Source: Achromobacter sp. Bel (GTDB lineage: Bacteria > Pseudomonadota > Gammaproteobacteria > Burkholderiales > Burkholderiaceae_B). From it: 64,000 nt of DNA. The position numbers and the translations under genes were made by a program. Positions 1 to 7,954 of this stretch are shown piece by piece (within the stretch, counting starts at the first letter, position 1; every line of letters starts with the position of its first letter). Under the pieces are notes generated by a model. It saw only the letters and a program-made list of their open reading frames with translations. It ran no database searches and was not told the origin of the DNA. Where the stretch lies: NCBI RefSeq assembly GCF_012928505.1, contig NZ_JABBJN010000009.1:1-64000 (forward strand). The letters run 5' to 3'.

Positions 1-412
1 TGTCGCCGGCCAGCGGCGCGTAAAGGGTGGGATGGTCCAGCAGCAGCTTGGGCACCAGTTCGTCCAGCGCGTCGAGCGCATGCGCGTCATCGAAGCCGAA
101 ATGCGCGGCGGCCGCTTCGGGTCCGAAGCGCTTGCCTTCCCAGATTTCGTGTTCCACATGGCGCGGGCGGCAGAACAGCACGGCGCGGTCGGTCGCCCCC
201 GCGATCAGGACCAGCCATGCCCCCGGCTCGGTGAACCCGGTGAGGTAGAAGAAATCGCTGTCGTGGCGATACGGGTACTCGGCGTCCCGGTTGCGGATCG
301 CTTCGGGCGCGGTAGCCAGGATGGCGATGCCGCCGCCGTCGGCGCGCATCTGCTCCATCAGGCGTTGGCGCCGGGCGGCGAAGGGGGCGATGTCGGCGGG
401 AGGCAGGCTCAT
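1..412 (-). CDS. pepP: Xaa-Pro aminopeptidase, N-terminal part (partial)
   Basis: Only the first 137 codons are present; the gene runs off the left edge. Reading leftward from ATG at 412, the protein begins MSLPPADIAPFAARRQRL and contains DSDFFYLTGFTEPGAW, the hallmark of the aminopeptidase P N-terminal (creatinase-like) domain. The full enzyme is a cytosolic metallopeptidase that removes an N-terminal residue preceding proline. The metal-binding catalytic domain lies outside the window, so activity cannot be judged. It diverges from the riboswitch-controlled exchanger gene. Identification rests on the N-terminal domain alone. Confidence 0.85.
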   Translation of the reverse strand, partial: MSLPPADIAPFAARRQRLMEQMRADGGGIAILATAPEAIRNRDAEYPYRHDSDFFYLTGFTEPGAWLVLIAGATDRAVLFCRPRHVEHEIWEGKRFGPEAAAAHFGFDDAHALDALDELVPKLLLDHPTLYAPLAGD

Positions 413-561
413 GGCGGGCAGGGGCGCGAACGCCGCGAAGGATGGGGATGCGGCTTACTTTACCCCGCTATCGCGTGCAAACAACAGCGCATGGGTTTCC
501 CGCGGCGTCCACACGGGATTCACTGGACCGTCAGGTACGCGCTGCTACAATCGCCGCTCTG

Positions 562-720
562 TCATTGGGGAGTAGCCATCCTTTGTCCCCAAAGGAGTTA
601 GCGTCAACAGACTTGGTGGTTCAGGGCCGCGTAGCGGTTGCTAGAACTCCATGGCGCTAACGGTTTCCATGCAAGCGGCCCGCCCGCCGCATGGATCAGC
701 CAGGCGAGACCTTTGGCCGC
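562..720 (+). ncRNA. yybP-ykoY manganese riboswitch
   Basis: The leader of the downstream exchanger contains GGGGAGTAGCC near 567, GCGTCAACAGACTTGG near 602, and GGCGAGACCTTTGGCC at 703-718. These match the conserved segments of the yybP-ykoY family in the right order: the GGGGAGUA 5' strand, the CGUCAACA segment and the terminal GGCAAGACCUUUGCC-like strand. Family members bind Mn2+ and usually switch on manganese export or other cation membrane proteins. It ends about 70 nt before the ATG at 792, so it may act on translation or on termination. I see no obvious T-tract terminator between them. Confidence 0.88.
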
Positions 721-791
721 GTTGCGTTCACCCTTGCCGGGCGAGCCGCTGCGTCGCGCCAATTGGTTTCTGCTCGTCCGGCTGCGTTCAT

Positions 792-1796
792 ATGTTGCTC
801 ACCCTGTTTCTGTTTTTCCTGTCCGCGGCAGTGATCTACTTCGCCTGCGAATTCTTCGTCAACGGAGTCGAATGGGTCGGACACCGTTTCCATCTGGGCG
901 CTACCGCCACCGGCACCGTACTGGCCGCATTCGGCACCGCGCTGCCGGAAAGCGCGGTCACCTTCATGGCCGTGGTGTTCGGCGACACCCCCGAACAGAA
1001 AGACATTGGCGTCGGCGCAGCCATGGGCGGCCCGCTGGTGCTGGCGACGCTGGCGTACGCCGTCGTGGGCGTCGCCCTGTGGCGCGCGCGCCGGGGCCAG
1101 CCCACGCAAGCCAACTGTATCAACGCGGACCAGCGCCGGCTGGCCCGCGACCAGGCCTGGTTCATGGGCATCTTCATCTTCAAAGTCGGACTGGGGCTGT
1201 TGGCCTTCGCGTGGAAGCCCTGGCTGGGCATCCTGTTCCTGGCGACCTACGGCCTCTATATCAAGCGCGAACTGAGCCACGACGAGGAACGGACCGACAG
1301 CGAGGACCTGGAACCGCTCAAGCTGCGTCCCCGCGATGAAGACCCCACCATGTTCTGGGCCGCCACGCAGACGATCCTGGCGCTGGTGGTCATTGCGGGT
1401 GCCTCGCACGTGTTCGTGAATCAGATCGAAGTGCTGGGCATCTTCATGGGCGCGTCGCCGCACGTGGCCGCCTTGCTGCTGGCGCCTGTGGCCACTGAAT
1501 TGCCCGAAATCATGAACGCGCTGATCTGGGTGCGCCAAGGCAAGGAACGCCTGGCGCTGGCCAACATCTCGGGCGCGATGATGATCCAGGCCACCATCCC
1601 CAGCGCCTTGGGCATTTTCATGACGCCGTGGCTGCTGGACGCCCCCTTGCTGGCCGCGGGTTTGTTCACGATGCTGTCGATCGGCCTGTTGTGGCTGCGC
1701 TTTCGCAGGTCGATGATGAGCGTGCCGGCGCTGTCGGCGGTGGGGGGCTTCTACGCCTTGTTCGCGGCATATCTGGGATGGCACTTCTACGCTTGA
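792..1796 (+). CDS. Sodium/calcium exchanger family membrane protein, probable Mn2+/cation exporter
   Basis: This 334-residue inner-membrane protein has about ten hydrophobic segments in two halves. The first alpha-repeat reads GTVLAAFGTALPES (residues 42-55) and the second has APVATELPEIMNAL, the paired acidic ion-binding motifs of the CaCA exchanger superfamily. A central hydrophilic loop with DEERTDSEDLE separates the halves. I chose ATG 792 because an in-frame upstream start at 651 falls inside the riboswitch. Family members exchange Ca2+ or other divalent cations for Na+ or H+; the Mn riboswitch in front suggests Mn2+ export here. Substrate is inferred, not shown. Confidence 0.82.
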   Translation: MLLTLFLFFLSAAVIYFACEFFVNGVEWVGHRFHLGATATGTVLAAFGTALPESAVTFMAVVFGDTPEQKDIGVGAAMGGPLVLATLAYAVVGVALWRARRGQPTQANCINADQRRLARDQAWFMGIFIFKVGLGLLAFAWKPWLGILFLATYGLYIKRELSHDEERTDSEDLEPLKLRPRDEDPTMFWAATQTILALVVIAGASHVFVNQIEVLGIFMGASPHVAALLLAPVATELPEIMNALIWVRQGKERLALANISGAMMIQATIPSALGIFMTPWLLDAPLLAAGLFTMLSIGLLWLRFRRSMMSVPALSAVGGFYALFAAYLGWHFYA

Positions 1797-1817
1797 CCCG
1801 GGGCCGGATGCCGATCG

Positions 1818-1850
1818 CGGCGCAAGCTTCGCGGAGCTTGCGCCGTTTTT
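1818..1850 (+). terminator. Rho-independent terminator of the exchanger gene
   Basis: A perfect 10-bp stem (CGGCGCAAGC with GCTTGCGCCG) and 8-nt loop is followed directly by TTTTT, 21 nt after the exchanger stop codon. Confidence 0.85.
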
Positions 1851-1953
1851 GCATTTTTTTGCCTGTTTTCAGGGCGCTTTCGCCGCATAAACCTTGTCCA
1901 TCAGTGGAAACCCGCGTAAACTTCCGCTGTTATCCATCCCAGGAGCAGTCTTC

Positions 1954-2007
1954 GTGAATACCGATTCCGGCGAAAGTAGTCGATCTTGCATCGACCTCGC
2001 TGTCTGA
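1954..2007 (+). CDS. Candidate 17-codon upstream ORF in the leader of the MgtC-tail-like gene
   Basis: A GTG start follows AGGAG with about 8 nt spacing and encodes MNTDSGESSRSCIDLAV before a TGA. It lies 250 nt upstream of the next gene in a 460-nt stretch (1797-2256) that otherwise holds only the exchanger terminator. Short acidic leader peptides are typical of Mg2+-responsive leaders, but this one lacks the usual proline pairs. Translation is unproven. Confidence 0.3.
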   Translation: MNTDSGESSRSCIDLAV

Positions 2008-2044
2008 CAGGAAACACGCAGAACTCCATCTGCCGCATCCTGTC

Positions 2045-2131
2045 ATGCAGGTTGCGGCGTATCCCAAGCCTCGGGTCCCCACCCAGGCAATAGCGCAGGC
2101 CTTCGGCTTGCCGGGAATCTCCCCAACGTAA
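2045..2131 (+). CDS. Candidate proline-rich 28-codon upstream ORF
   Basis: This short frame begins MQVAAYPKPRVPTQA and ends LPGISPT before a TAA; five of 28 codons are proline. Proline-codon leader ORFs control mgt operons in enterobacteria. There is no convincing Shine-Dalgarno before the ATG, so it may be chance. It lies between the first candidate leader peptide and the small gene at 2257. Confidence 0.18.
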   Translation: MQVAAYPKPRVPTQAIAQAFGLPGISPT

Positions 2132-2256
2132 ACCGCCAGAACCGCCGCTTGTCGCAGCGCCGCGCTCGTGCACGTCTTGTGCCCGCACGCTATGCGCCGC
2201 GCAGTCGCGCACGCGTACTCGCGATCACGCTCCCCATTCTTGCAATGGAGGTCGTT

Positions 2257-2592
2257 ATGCGTTTCTTCGACTTGTTCCTACGCCGCGCCGGCGTGGACCG
2301 CGCCACCGCCCTGGGCCGCCGCCGCGGCACCTCGCGCTTGACGGTCATCTGTCCGCGCGACGAACTGGGCGCCTTGCGCAAGCAGATCTGCCTGGACTTC
2401 AGCGCCGCCGGCCTGGATGTCTCGCAAGTGCAGATCGACCAGGGCCAGGACCCCAGCATGGCGTCGGCTTGCATCACGGTCAATTGCCCCCCGGAACTGC
2501 GGGCGGAATTGATGTCGCAAGCCCGCCGCCTGAGCGCCAATCCCGCCGTGCGCCACGTGCATTTCGGCGCGCAAGCCGCGTCGATGGCCTGA
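2257..2592 (+). CDS. Stand-alone protein resembling the MgtC C-terminal (ACT-like) domain
   Basis: This 111-residue soluble protein begins at ATG 2257, 6 nt after GGAG. After a basic N-terminus (residues 1-28) it shows a ferredoxin-like pattern: strand SRLTVICP, helix DELGALRKQI, strand VSQVQID, strand ACITVNCP, helix ELRAELMSQARRLS and strand VRHVHF. The order and spacing resemble the cytosolic tail of MgtC/SapB proteins (strand, VRxLL helix, acidic strand, SRLSxxPGVxxVxW). No MgtC membrane part is present. It sits immediately upstream of the mgtA leader on the same strand, so a Mg2+-homeostasis role is likely. The similarity is by eye only; a generic ACT-like fold is the alternative. Confidence 0.6.
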   Translation: MRFFDLFLRRAGVDRATALGRRRGTSRLTVICPRDELGALRKQICLDFSAAGLDVSQVQIDQGQDPSMASACITVNCPPELRAELMSQARRLSANPAVRHVHFGAQAASMA

Positions 2593-2619
2593 CGCCAGCG
2601 CCATTCCCCAGGAGAGATC

Positions 2620-2685
2620 ATGCCTAGTGCCTTAGACCCCGAACCTCGATCGCGCCATGTGCATGGCGCCGGCATGCCTGTCTGA
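2620..2685 (+). CDS. Candidate mgtA leader peptide (MgtL-like, 21 codons)
   Basis: An ATG 5 nt after AGGAGA opens a 21-codon frame containing LDPEPRSR near its start, closed by TGA at 2683. Enterobacterial MgtL (about 17 residues) carries an EPDPTP stretch and arginines; acidic-proline runs destabilise the ribosome at low Mg2+ and thereby alter mgtA leader folding. Position (27 nt after the MgtC-tail-like gene, 320 nt before mgtA), ribosome site and DPEP motif all fit that role. The peptide is unrelated in the rest of its sequence, so this is an analogy. Confidence 0.5.
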   Translation: MPSALDPEPRSRHVHGAGMPV

Positions 2686-3006
2686 CCTGTCTCCTCCCTG
2701 CGAGCCGACCGGCCGGACAGTCATTCCGGTTCCCACGGACTCCGCAGCAAAGAATCCCCGGCCTGGCCATCAAGCGCCAACGGCGCCGGTCTCGATTCCC
2801 TAGCTAGCCCCTTTCCGTTTTCCGCACCCGGCGCGACTTCGACGCGATCCGGACACCGGCAACATTGCCCCGGTGCCTGCGCACGCCCGTACGCAGCGGA
2901 TTGACGGCTTTCCCGCGAAAGCCGCGGCCCGCTGCTGCCCGCGCGCAGCCCGACGGGCTGGCTTGCCGGTGTCTCCGACAACAACACCAAAAGCCGGAGC
3001 ACTCCG
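2686..3006 (+). promoter_or_regulatory. Structured 5' leader of mgtA with alternative helices
   Basis: No gene fits in this 321-nt stretch. GACACCGGCAA (2852-2862) can form a local hairpin with 2866-2875, or pair perfectly over 11 bp with TTGCCGGTGTC (2963-2973). Next to the latter, CTCCG (2973-2977) is complementary to CGGAG (2995-2999), which contains the likely mgtA ribosome site. The middle (about 2760-2900) is C-rich and could load Rho. This looks like an attenuator or translational switch, in keeping with known Mg2+-sensing mgtA leaders, though the primary sequence is not theirs. Confidence 0.5.
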
Positions 3007-5814
3007 ATGTTTACCTTCCTGAAATCGTTTTTCTCGTCCGCCTCAGGCCGACGGCGCGCAGGCCGCCACTTCCGGCGGTCCCCCATGCTGGAGCAAGGCG
3101 TCGATGCCGTTGCAGCATCGGCCGCCTCGGATACGTCGCGGCGCGCCAACCGCCGCATGCTCGATCTGTCCCGCATGGGCACGGATGCCTTGTTCCTGCT
3201 GCTGGGCAGCGGCCGCGGCGGCTTGTCCGAAACCCAGGCGCAGGCGGCGCGCGAACGCCACGGCGCCAACGAAGTCGACCACGAAAAGCCCCTGTCCTGG
3301 CCGGTGCACCTGTGGCTGTCGTATCGCAATCCGTTCAATCTGCTGCTGACTGCGCTGGCGGCCTTGTCGTGGCTGACCGATGTCTGGATGGCTGAGCCGG
3401 ACGACCAGTCGTGGACGGCGGTCGTGATCATTGGATCCATGGTCGTGATTTCGACGGTGCTGCGCTTTGCGCAAGAACTCCGTTCAAACCGGGCGGCCGA
3501 GGCGTTGAAAGCCATGGTGCAGAACACCGCCACCGTGCTGCGCAGCGGCGCGATGGCGCCTGCCGCGGACGGCGGCGCGCGCCGCCCGTATGGGGCGCCC
3601 TTGCACGAATCCGGCTCGTGCCAGATCGAAGTGCCCTTGGCGGAGCTGGTGCCGGGCGACGTGGTGCTGCTGTCCGCGGGCGACATGATTCCCGCCGACT
3701 GCCGCATTCTGAACGCCAAGGACCTGTTCATCGCGCAGGCCGCGCTGACCGGCGAATCCCTGCCGGTCGAAAAGCACGCCGTCCAGCGCGTGGAAACCGG
3801 CAATTCGCTGGAACTTGAGAACATGGCCTTCATGGGGACCAACGTGGTCAGCGGCTCGGGCAGCGCGCTGGTCGTCGCTACGGGCGGCAACACGTATTTT
3901 GGTCAGTTGGCGGGACGCGTCACGCAGGCCACCCGCGCGCCCACACAATTCCAGCAAGGTATCAATCGGGTCAGTTGGGTGCTGATCCGCTTCATGCTGG
4001 TCATGGCGCCGATCGTCATGCTGATCAACGGGTTCACCAAGGGCGACTGGCTTGAGGCGCTGCTGTTCGCCTTGGCCATCGCGGTGGGGCTGACCCCCGA
4101 GATGCTGCCGATGATCGTCACGGCCACGCTGGCCAAGGGCGCCTTGCGCATGTCGCGGCGCAAAGTCGTCGTCAAGCGGCTGGACGCCATTCAGAACCTG
4201 GGCGCGATGAATGTGCTCTGCACGGACAAGACCGGCACGCTCACGCAGGACCGCATCGTGCTGGAGCGCCATACCGATGTCTACGGCACCACCAGCGACG
4301 ACGTGCTGGCCTATGCCTACCTGAACAGCTACTACCAGACCGGTCTGAAGAACCTGCTGGACGTGGCCGTGCTGCAGCATGCCGAAGTGCAGCGCAGGCT
4401 GAACCTGGCGTCGCGCTACCGCAAGGTCGACGAGATCCCCTTCGATTTCTCGCGCCGCCGGATGTCGGTGGTGGTCAACGAGACCGAGAATGGCCGCGAC
4501 CACCATGAACTGATCTGCAAGGGAGCGCTGGAGGAAATGCTGTCCGCGTGCACACGGCTGCGTGTGGGCAACGAGGTGCACCTGCTGACCGATTCGCGCC
4601 GGGCGGACATCCGCCGGGTGACAGCGGAACTGAACCGCGACGGCCTGCGAGTGATCGCGGTGGGCGTCAAGGAAATGCCGCCTACGCAGCAGGCCTATGG
4701 CGTGGCCGATGAATCCGACCTGGTGCTGGTGGGCTATATCGCCTTCCTGGATCCCCCCAAGGAGTCGACCGGCCCCGCGCTGGCCGCGCTGAAAGCCTCG
4801 GGCATTGAAGTGAAAGTGCTGACAGGCGACGTCGAACTCGTCACGCAGAAGGTCTGCCGCGAAGTGGATTTCGAGGTGCGCCGCGTCTATCTGGGTGCCG
4901 AGATAGAGGCCATGGACGAGGTGCAGCTTGCCGCCGCGGTGCGCGAGGCCAACGTGTTCGCCCGGCTGACACCCGCGCACAAGGAACGCATCGTGCGCAG
5001 CTTGCGCGCCCAGGGCAATACGGTGGGATTCATGGGGGACGGCATCAACGACGCGCCCGCCTTGCGTGCTGCCGATGTGGGCATTTCGGTGGATTCGGCG
5101 GTGGATATCTCGAAGGAGGCGGCCGACATCATCCTGCTGGAAAAAAGCCTGATGGTGCTGGAAGACGGGGTGATCGAAGGCCGCAAGACCTTCTGCAACA
5201 TGCTCAAGTACCTGAAAATGACCGCCAGCTCGAATTTTGGCAATGTGTTTTCGGTATTGGTGGCCAGCGCCTTCCTGCCTTTCCTGCCGATGCTGCCCAT
5301 TCATCTCTTGCTGCAGAACCTGATGTACGACATTTCCCAGACGGCGATTCCATTCGACAATGTCGATGAAGAACTCCTGAAAAAGCCGCAGCAATGGGAT
5401 CCGGACGGCTTGGGCCGCTTCATGGTGTTTTTCGGTCCGATCAGTTCCCTCTTCGACATCGCCACCTACGCGCTCATGTGGTACGTGTTCCAGGCCAATG
5501 CGCCCGAGCACCAGACGCTGTTCCAGTCGGGCTGGTTCGTCGAAGGCCTGCTGTCGCAGACCTTGATCGTGCACATGATCCGCACGCGCCGTATTCCCTT
5601 CCTGCAAAGCCGGGCCGCATGGCCGCTGATGGCGATGACGATGGTGGTGGTGGTCATGGGCCTGGTCCTGCCGTTCTCGCCGCTGGCCGAGTACTTCCAG
5701 CTGCAGGCTCTGCCATGGAGCTACTTCCCGTGGCTCGCCGGCATCTTGCTGAGCTACTGCGTGCTGACGCAACTGCTCAAGGGCATCTGGGTACGCCGCT
5801 ACGGCTGGCAATAA
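3007..5814 (+). CDS. mgtA: Magnesium-translocating P-type ATPase
   Basis: This 935-residue inner-membrane P-type ATPase imports Mg2+ at low external Mg2+. Visible motifs are the actuator TGES (from residue 248), the phosphorylation motif DKTGTLT with the acceptor Asp at 407, the nucleotide-domain ICKGA, and the hinge GDGINDAPAL. The N-terminus is hydrophilic and arginine-rich, and a six-segment C-terminal membrane block ends the protein, as in type IIIB pumps. There is an insertion between the second membrane helix and the actuator (around residues 178-205). GGAG lies 8 nt before the ATG. The long leader and the adjacent MgtC-tail-like gene support Mg2+ control. Confidence 0.95.
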   Translation: MFTFLKSFFSSASGRRRAGRHFRRSPMLEQGVDAVAASAASDTSRRANRRMLDLSRMGTDALFLLLGSGRGGLSETQAQAARERHGANEVDHEKPLSWPVHLWLSYRNPFNLLLTALAALSWLTDVWMAEPDDQSWTAVVIIGSMVVISTVLRFAQELRSNRAAEALKAMVQNTATVLRSGAMAPAADGGARRPYGAPLHESGSCQIEVPLAELVPGDVVLLSAGDMIPADCRILNAKDLFIAQAALTGESLPVEKHAVQRVETGNSLELENMAFMGTNVVSGSGSALVVATGGNTYFGQLAGRVTQATRAPTQFQQGINRVSWVLIRFMLVMAPIVMLINGFTKGDWLEALLFALAIAVGLTPEMLPMIVTATLAKGALRMSRRKVVVKRLDAIQNLGAMNVLCTDKTGTLTQDRIVLERHTDVYGTTSDDVLAYAYLNSYYQTGLKNLLDVAVLQHAEVQRRLNLASRYRKVDEIPFDFSRRRMSVVVNETENGRDHHELICKGALEEMLSACTRLRVGNEVHLLTDSRRADIRRVTAELNRDGLRVIAVGVKEMPPTQQAYGVADESDLVLVGYIAFLDPPKESTGPALAALKASGIEVKVLTGDVELVTQKVCREVDFEVRRVYLGAEIEAMDEVQLAAAVREANVFARLTPAHKERIVRSLRAQGNTVGFMGDGINDAPALRAADVGISVDSAVDISKEAADIILLEKSLMVLEDGVIEGRKTFCNMLKYLKMTASSNFGNVFSVLVASAFLPFLPMLPIHLLLQNLMYDISQTAIPFDNVDEELLKKPQQWDPDGLGRFMVFFGPISSLFDIATYALMWYVFQANAPEHQTLFQSGWFVEGLLSQTLIVHMIRTRRIPFLQSRAAWPLMAMTMVVVVMGLVLPFSPLAEYFQLQALPWSYFPWLAGILLSYCVLTQLLKGIWVRRYGWQ

Positions 5815-5827
5815 GTCTGTGTATGCT

Positions 5828-5851
5828 GCGGCGGGCGGCAACGCCCGCCGC
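5828..5851. other. GC-rich hairpin between mgtA and the porin gene
   Basis: A perfect 9-bp inverted repeat (GCGGCGGGC with GCCCGCCGC) lies just after the mgtA stop and before the porin ribosome site. No T-tract follows, so it is more likely an mRNA-stabilising or attenuating stem than a terminator. Confidence 0.45.
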
Positions 5852-5866
5852 CATCGGGAGAAGAAC

Positions 5867-6970
5867 ATGAGAATCGCATTCTGTGCCGCCGCGGTGGCAG
5901 GCGGCTTGGGGCTGCCGCTGGGGGCGTTGGCCGCCGATGAGGGATATGGCGTGCACCTGTACGGCATCGTGGACGCCGGCGTGGCCGTGACGAGCGTGTC
6001 GGGGCAGGGCAGCCAAACCGGCGTGCTCAACGGCGGCCTGACGGATTCCCTTTGGGGCTTGCAGGGCGCCGAGGACCTGGGCGGAGGCTGGCATAGCCGT
6101 TTCCAGCTGGAAAGCGGCTTTAACCCGTCCAACGGCAACTCGGAGGAAGACGGCCGCTTGTTCAACTACGCGGCGTGGGTCGGGCTTGGCCATGACAGCC
6201 TGGGCGAAGTCCGCTTCGGGCGCCAGCACACGATCGGCCAGCTCTACGGCAACGCGCTGGAGATCGCGTCGTGGAAGGACATGGGCATGGGCGCCACCTT
6301 CAAGGCGTCCGACAATTTCCAGTTGAGCAATATGGTGAATGTCACCTCGCCCGACTGGAACGGGCTTCAGGCGGGCGTCGGGTATTCGTTTGATGCCGGG
6401 GACCAGGGCCAATTCCGCACCAATCAGAACCACCGCGCGCTGAGCCTGGGCGTGAAGTTCGAAAGCGGGCCCTTGCTGGCGGTAGCCACGTGGGACCAAC
6501 TGCGGCTGGCCCATGCGCCGGAAGGCAGCGGGGGGCGGCCGCAGGCGGTGCAATTGGGCGCCTCGTACGATTTTGACGTGATCAAGGTGACCCTGGCCTG
6601 GTCGCGCCAGAAGAACGGCTATGCGGGGCTGGACGGGGGCGATCCCGACGGCCTCGGGCTGGGCCTGGGCCCCGCGCCTTTCGTGCGGGGCGGCACGGTC
6701 GACGCGTGGCTGGCGGGCGCCAGCGTGCCCGTCGGGCCGGGCGCCGTCCTGGTGCAATGGTCGCTGGCGCGGCCGGATTGGCATTGGGACAACGGCATGA
6801 CGGCGCGCAAGGCGCAGCTGGTGACCTTGGGTTATACCTACGCGTTGTCCCCGCGCACGACGCTATACGGATTTGCCGGTTACGCGTCGAACTACACGCT
6901 GGACAACCAGTTCGACCCCGCCAATTCCCACACCACGCGTGTCGGGGCAGGCGTCTCGCACCATTTCTGA
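5867..6970 (+). CDS. Gram-negative trimeric porin
   Basis: This 367-residue outer-membrane protein starts at ATG 5867 after GGGAG. A signal peptide with cleavage after LGALA (about residue 22) is followed by VHLYGIVDAGVAV, the first strand of the Burkholderiales general porin family, and LEDLGGGW-type and RFGRQHT motifs appear later. The C-terminus is GVSHHF, with the terminal Phe needed for BAM recognition. Alternating hydrophobic strands fill the rest, fitting a 16-strand general diffusion pore. It follows mgtA by 52 nt on the same strand, so co-transcription is possible. Substrate is not predictable. Confidence 0.88.
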   Translation: MRIAFCAAAVAGGLGLPLGALAADEGYGVHLYGIVDAGVAVTSVSGQGSQTGVLNGGLTDSLWGLQGAEDLGGGWHSRFQLESGFNPSNGNSEEDGRLFNYAAWVGLGHDSLGEVRFGRQHTIGQLYGNALEIASWKDMGMGATFKASDNFQLSNMVNVTSPDWNGLQAGVGYSFDAGDQGQFRTNQNHRALSLGVKFESGPLLAVATWDQLRLAHAPEGSGGRPQAVQLGASYDFDVIKVTLAWSRQKNGYAGLDGGDPDGLGLGLGPAPFVRGGTVDAWLAGASVPVGPGAVLVQWSLARPDWHWDNGMTARKAQLVTLGYTYALSPRTTLYGFAGYASNYTLDNQFDPANSHTTRVGAGVSHHF

Positions 6971-7063
6971 CCCCTCCGGGGCACCGGAGCAAGGGCTGGC
7001 GGGGTCTACTACAATCGGCGGGTTGGCGCATGGCGCCGGCCCGTCTTCCCCGATGTCTTCCGG

Positions 7064-7936
7064 ATGGCCCGCATGGATAGTCTTGAATGGCTCATACCCT
7101 GGGAGTTCTCTCCCACGCTGGTCGCCTCCTTCGTGGTGGCGATCGTGCTGTTCGTGCGCGGCCAGCGGGTCCACCATGTGACGGCCGCGCGCCGCGCCTT
7201 TTTCTGGGTGGGCCTTGTACTGCTGTACCTGTCGATGCATACGCGGGTGGACTATTACGCCGAGCGCATGTTCTTCATCCACCGCATCCAGCATCTGGTG
7301 CTGCACCATCTGGGGCCGCTGCTGGTAATGGCGGCGTTTCCGGGGCAGGTCATGCGGGCCGGGCTGCCCATGGCGTGGCGCATCCGCCTGCGGGATTTCC
7401 TGCGCACGGGCACGGGCCGCGCTACGGTCGCGGTGCTGACCAACAAGATCTTCGTGCCGACGCTGTTCGTCTTCCTGGTGCTGGTCTGGCTGATTCCGTC
7501 GGTGCAGTTCTACTCCATGCTGGACTGGCGCCTGTACCGGCTGATGAACTGGTCGGTCGTGATCAGCGGTTTCATGTACTGGAACCTGATCCTGGATCGC
7601 CGCCCCGCGCCGCCCGCGGCCATGACGCCGGGCGGCCGGGTCATTTCTCCCGTGCTGACGATGCTGCCGCAAATGGTGGCGGGCGCAGTCATCGCCTTCA
7701 CTGAAAGCGATATCTACCCGTTGTTTGAGCTGTGTGGCCGCGCCATCGCGATGTCCGCCCAGACCGACCAGACCATCGGCGGCCTGACCATGTGGATACC
7801 GGCGGCGCTGGTCGAGGTGATCGGCCTGATGGTGGCGCTGGGAACCTTGATGCGCCTGTCCGGCAAGGGGCGCTTGCGCAAAGCCGACCGCGACGCCCGC
7901 GCGCGGGCCAAGGCCCGCGCGGCGGCGTCCGCCTAG
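7064..7936 (+). CDS. CtaG/Caa3-type cytochrome c oxidase assembly family membrane protein
   Basis: This 290-residue integral membrane protein has about six or seven hydrophobic segments and a basic C-terminal tail. The motif HRIQHLVLHHLGPLL (about residues 70-85) and the DYYAERMFF segment before it are typical of the Caa3_CtaG family, whose members are linked to copper delivery to haem-copper oxidases. No oxidase gene is adjacent, so its partner is unknown. The start is ambiguous between ATG 7064 and ATG 7073, three codons apart, and neither has a strong ribosome site. It converges on galU. Confidence 0.75.
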   Translation: MARMDSLEWLIPWEFSPTLVASFVVAIVLFVRGQRVHHVTAARRAFFWVGLVLLYLSMHTRVDYYAERMFFIHRIQHLVLHHLGPLLVMAAFPGQVMRAGLPMAWRIRLRDFLRTGTGRATVAVLTNKIFVPTLFVFLVLVWLIPSVQFYSMLDWRLYRLMNWSVVISGFMYWNLILDRRPAPPAAMTPGGRVISPVLTMLPQMVAGAVIAFTESDIYPLFELCGRAIAMSAQTDQTIGGLTMWIPAALVEVIGLMVALGTLMRLSGKGRLRKADRDARARAKARAAASA

Positions 7937-7954
7937 CGCGGACGCGCGGCGGGA

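Noticed and set aside
651-791. Upstream in-frame extension of the exchanger gene
   Set aside because: The extension overlaps conserved riboswitch segments and adds no conserved protein sequence.
3484-6165. Very long open frame on the minus strand opposite mgtA and the porin gene
   Set aside because: It lies wholly antisense to two clear genes in GC-rich DNA; its translation is rich in His, Gln and Arg and shows no domain.
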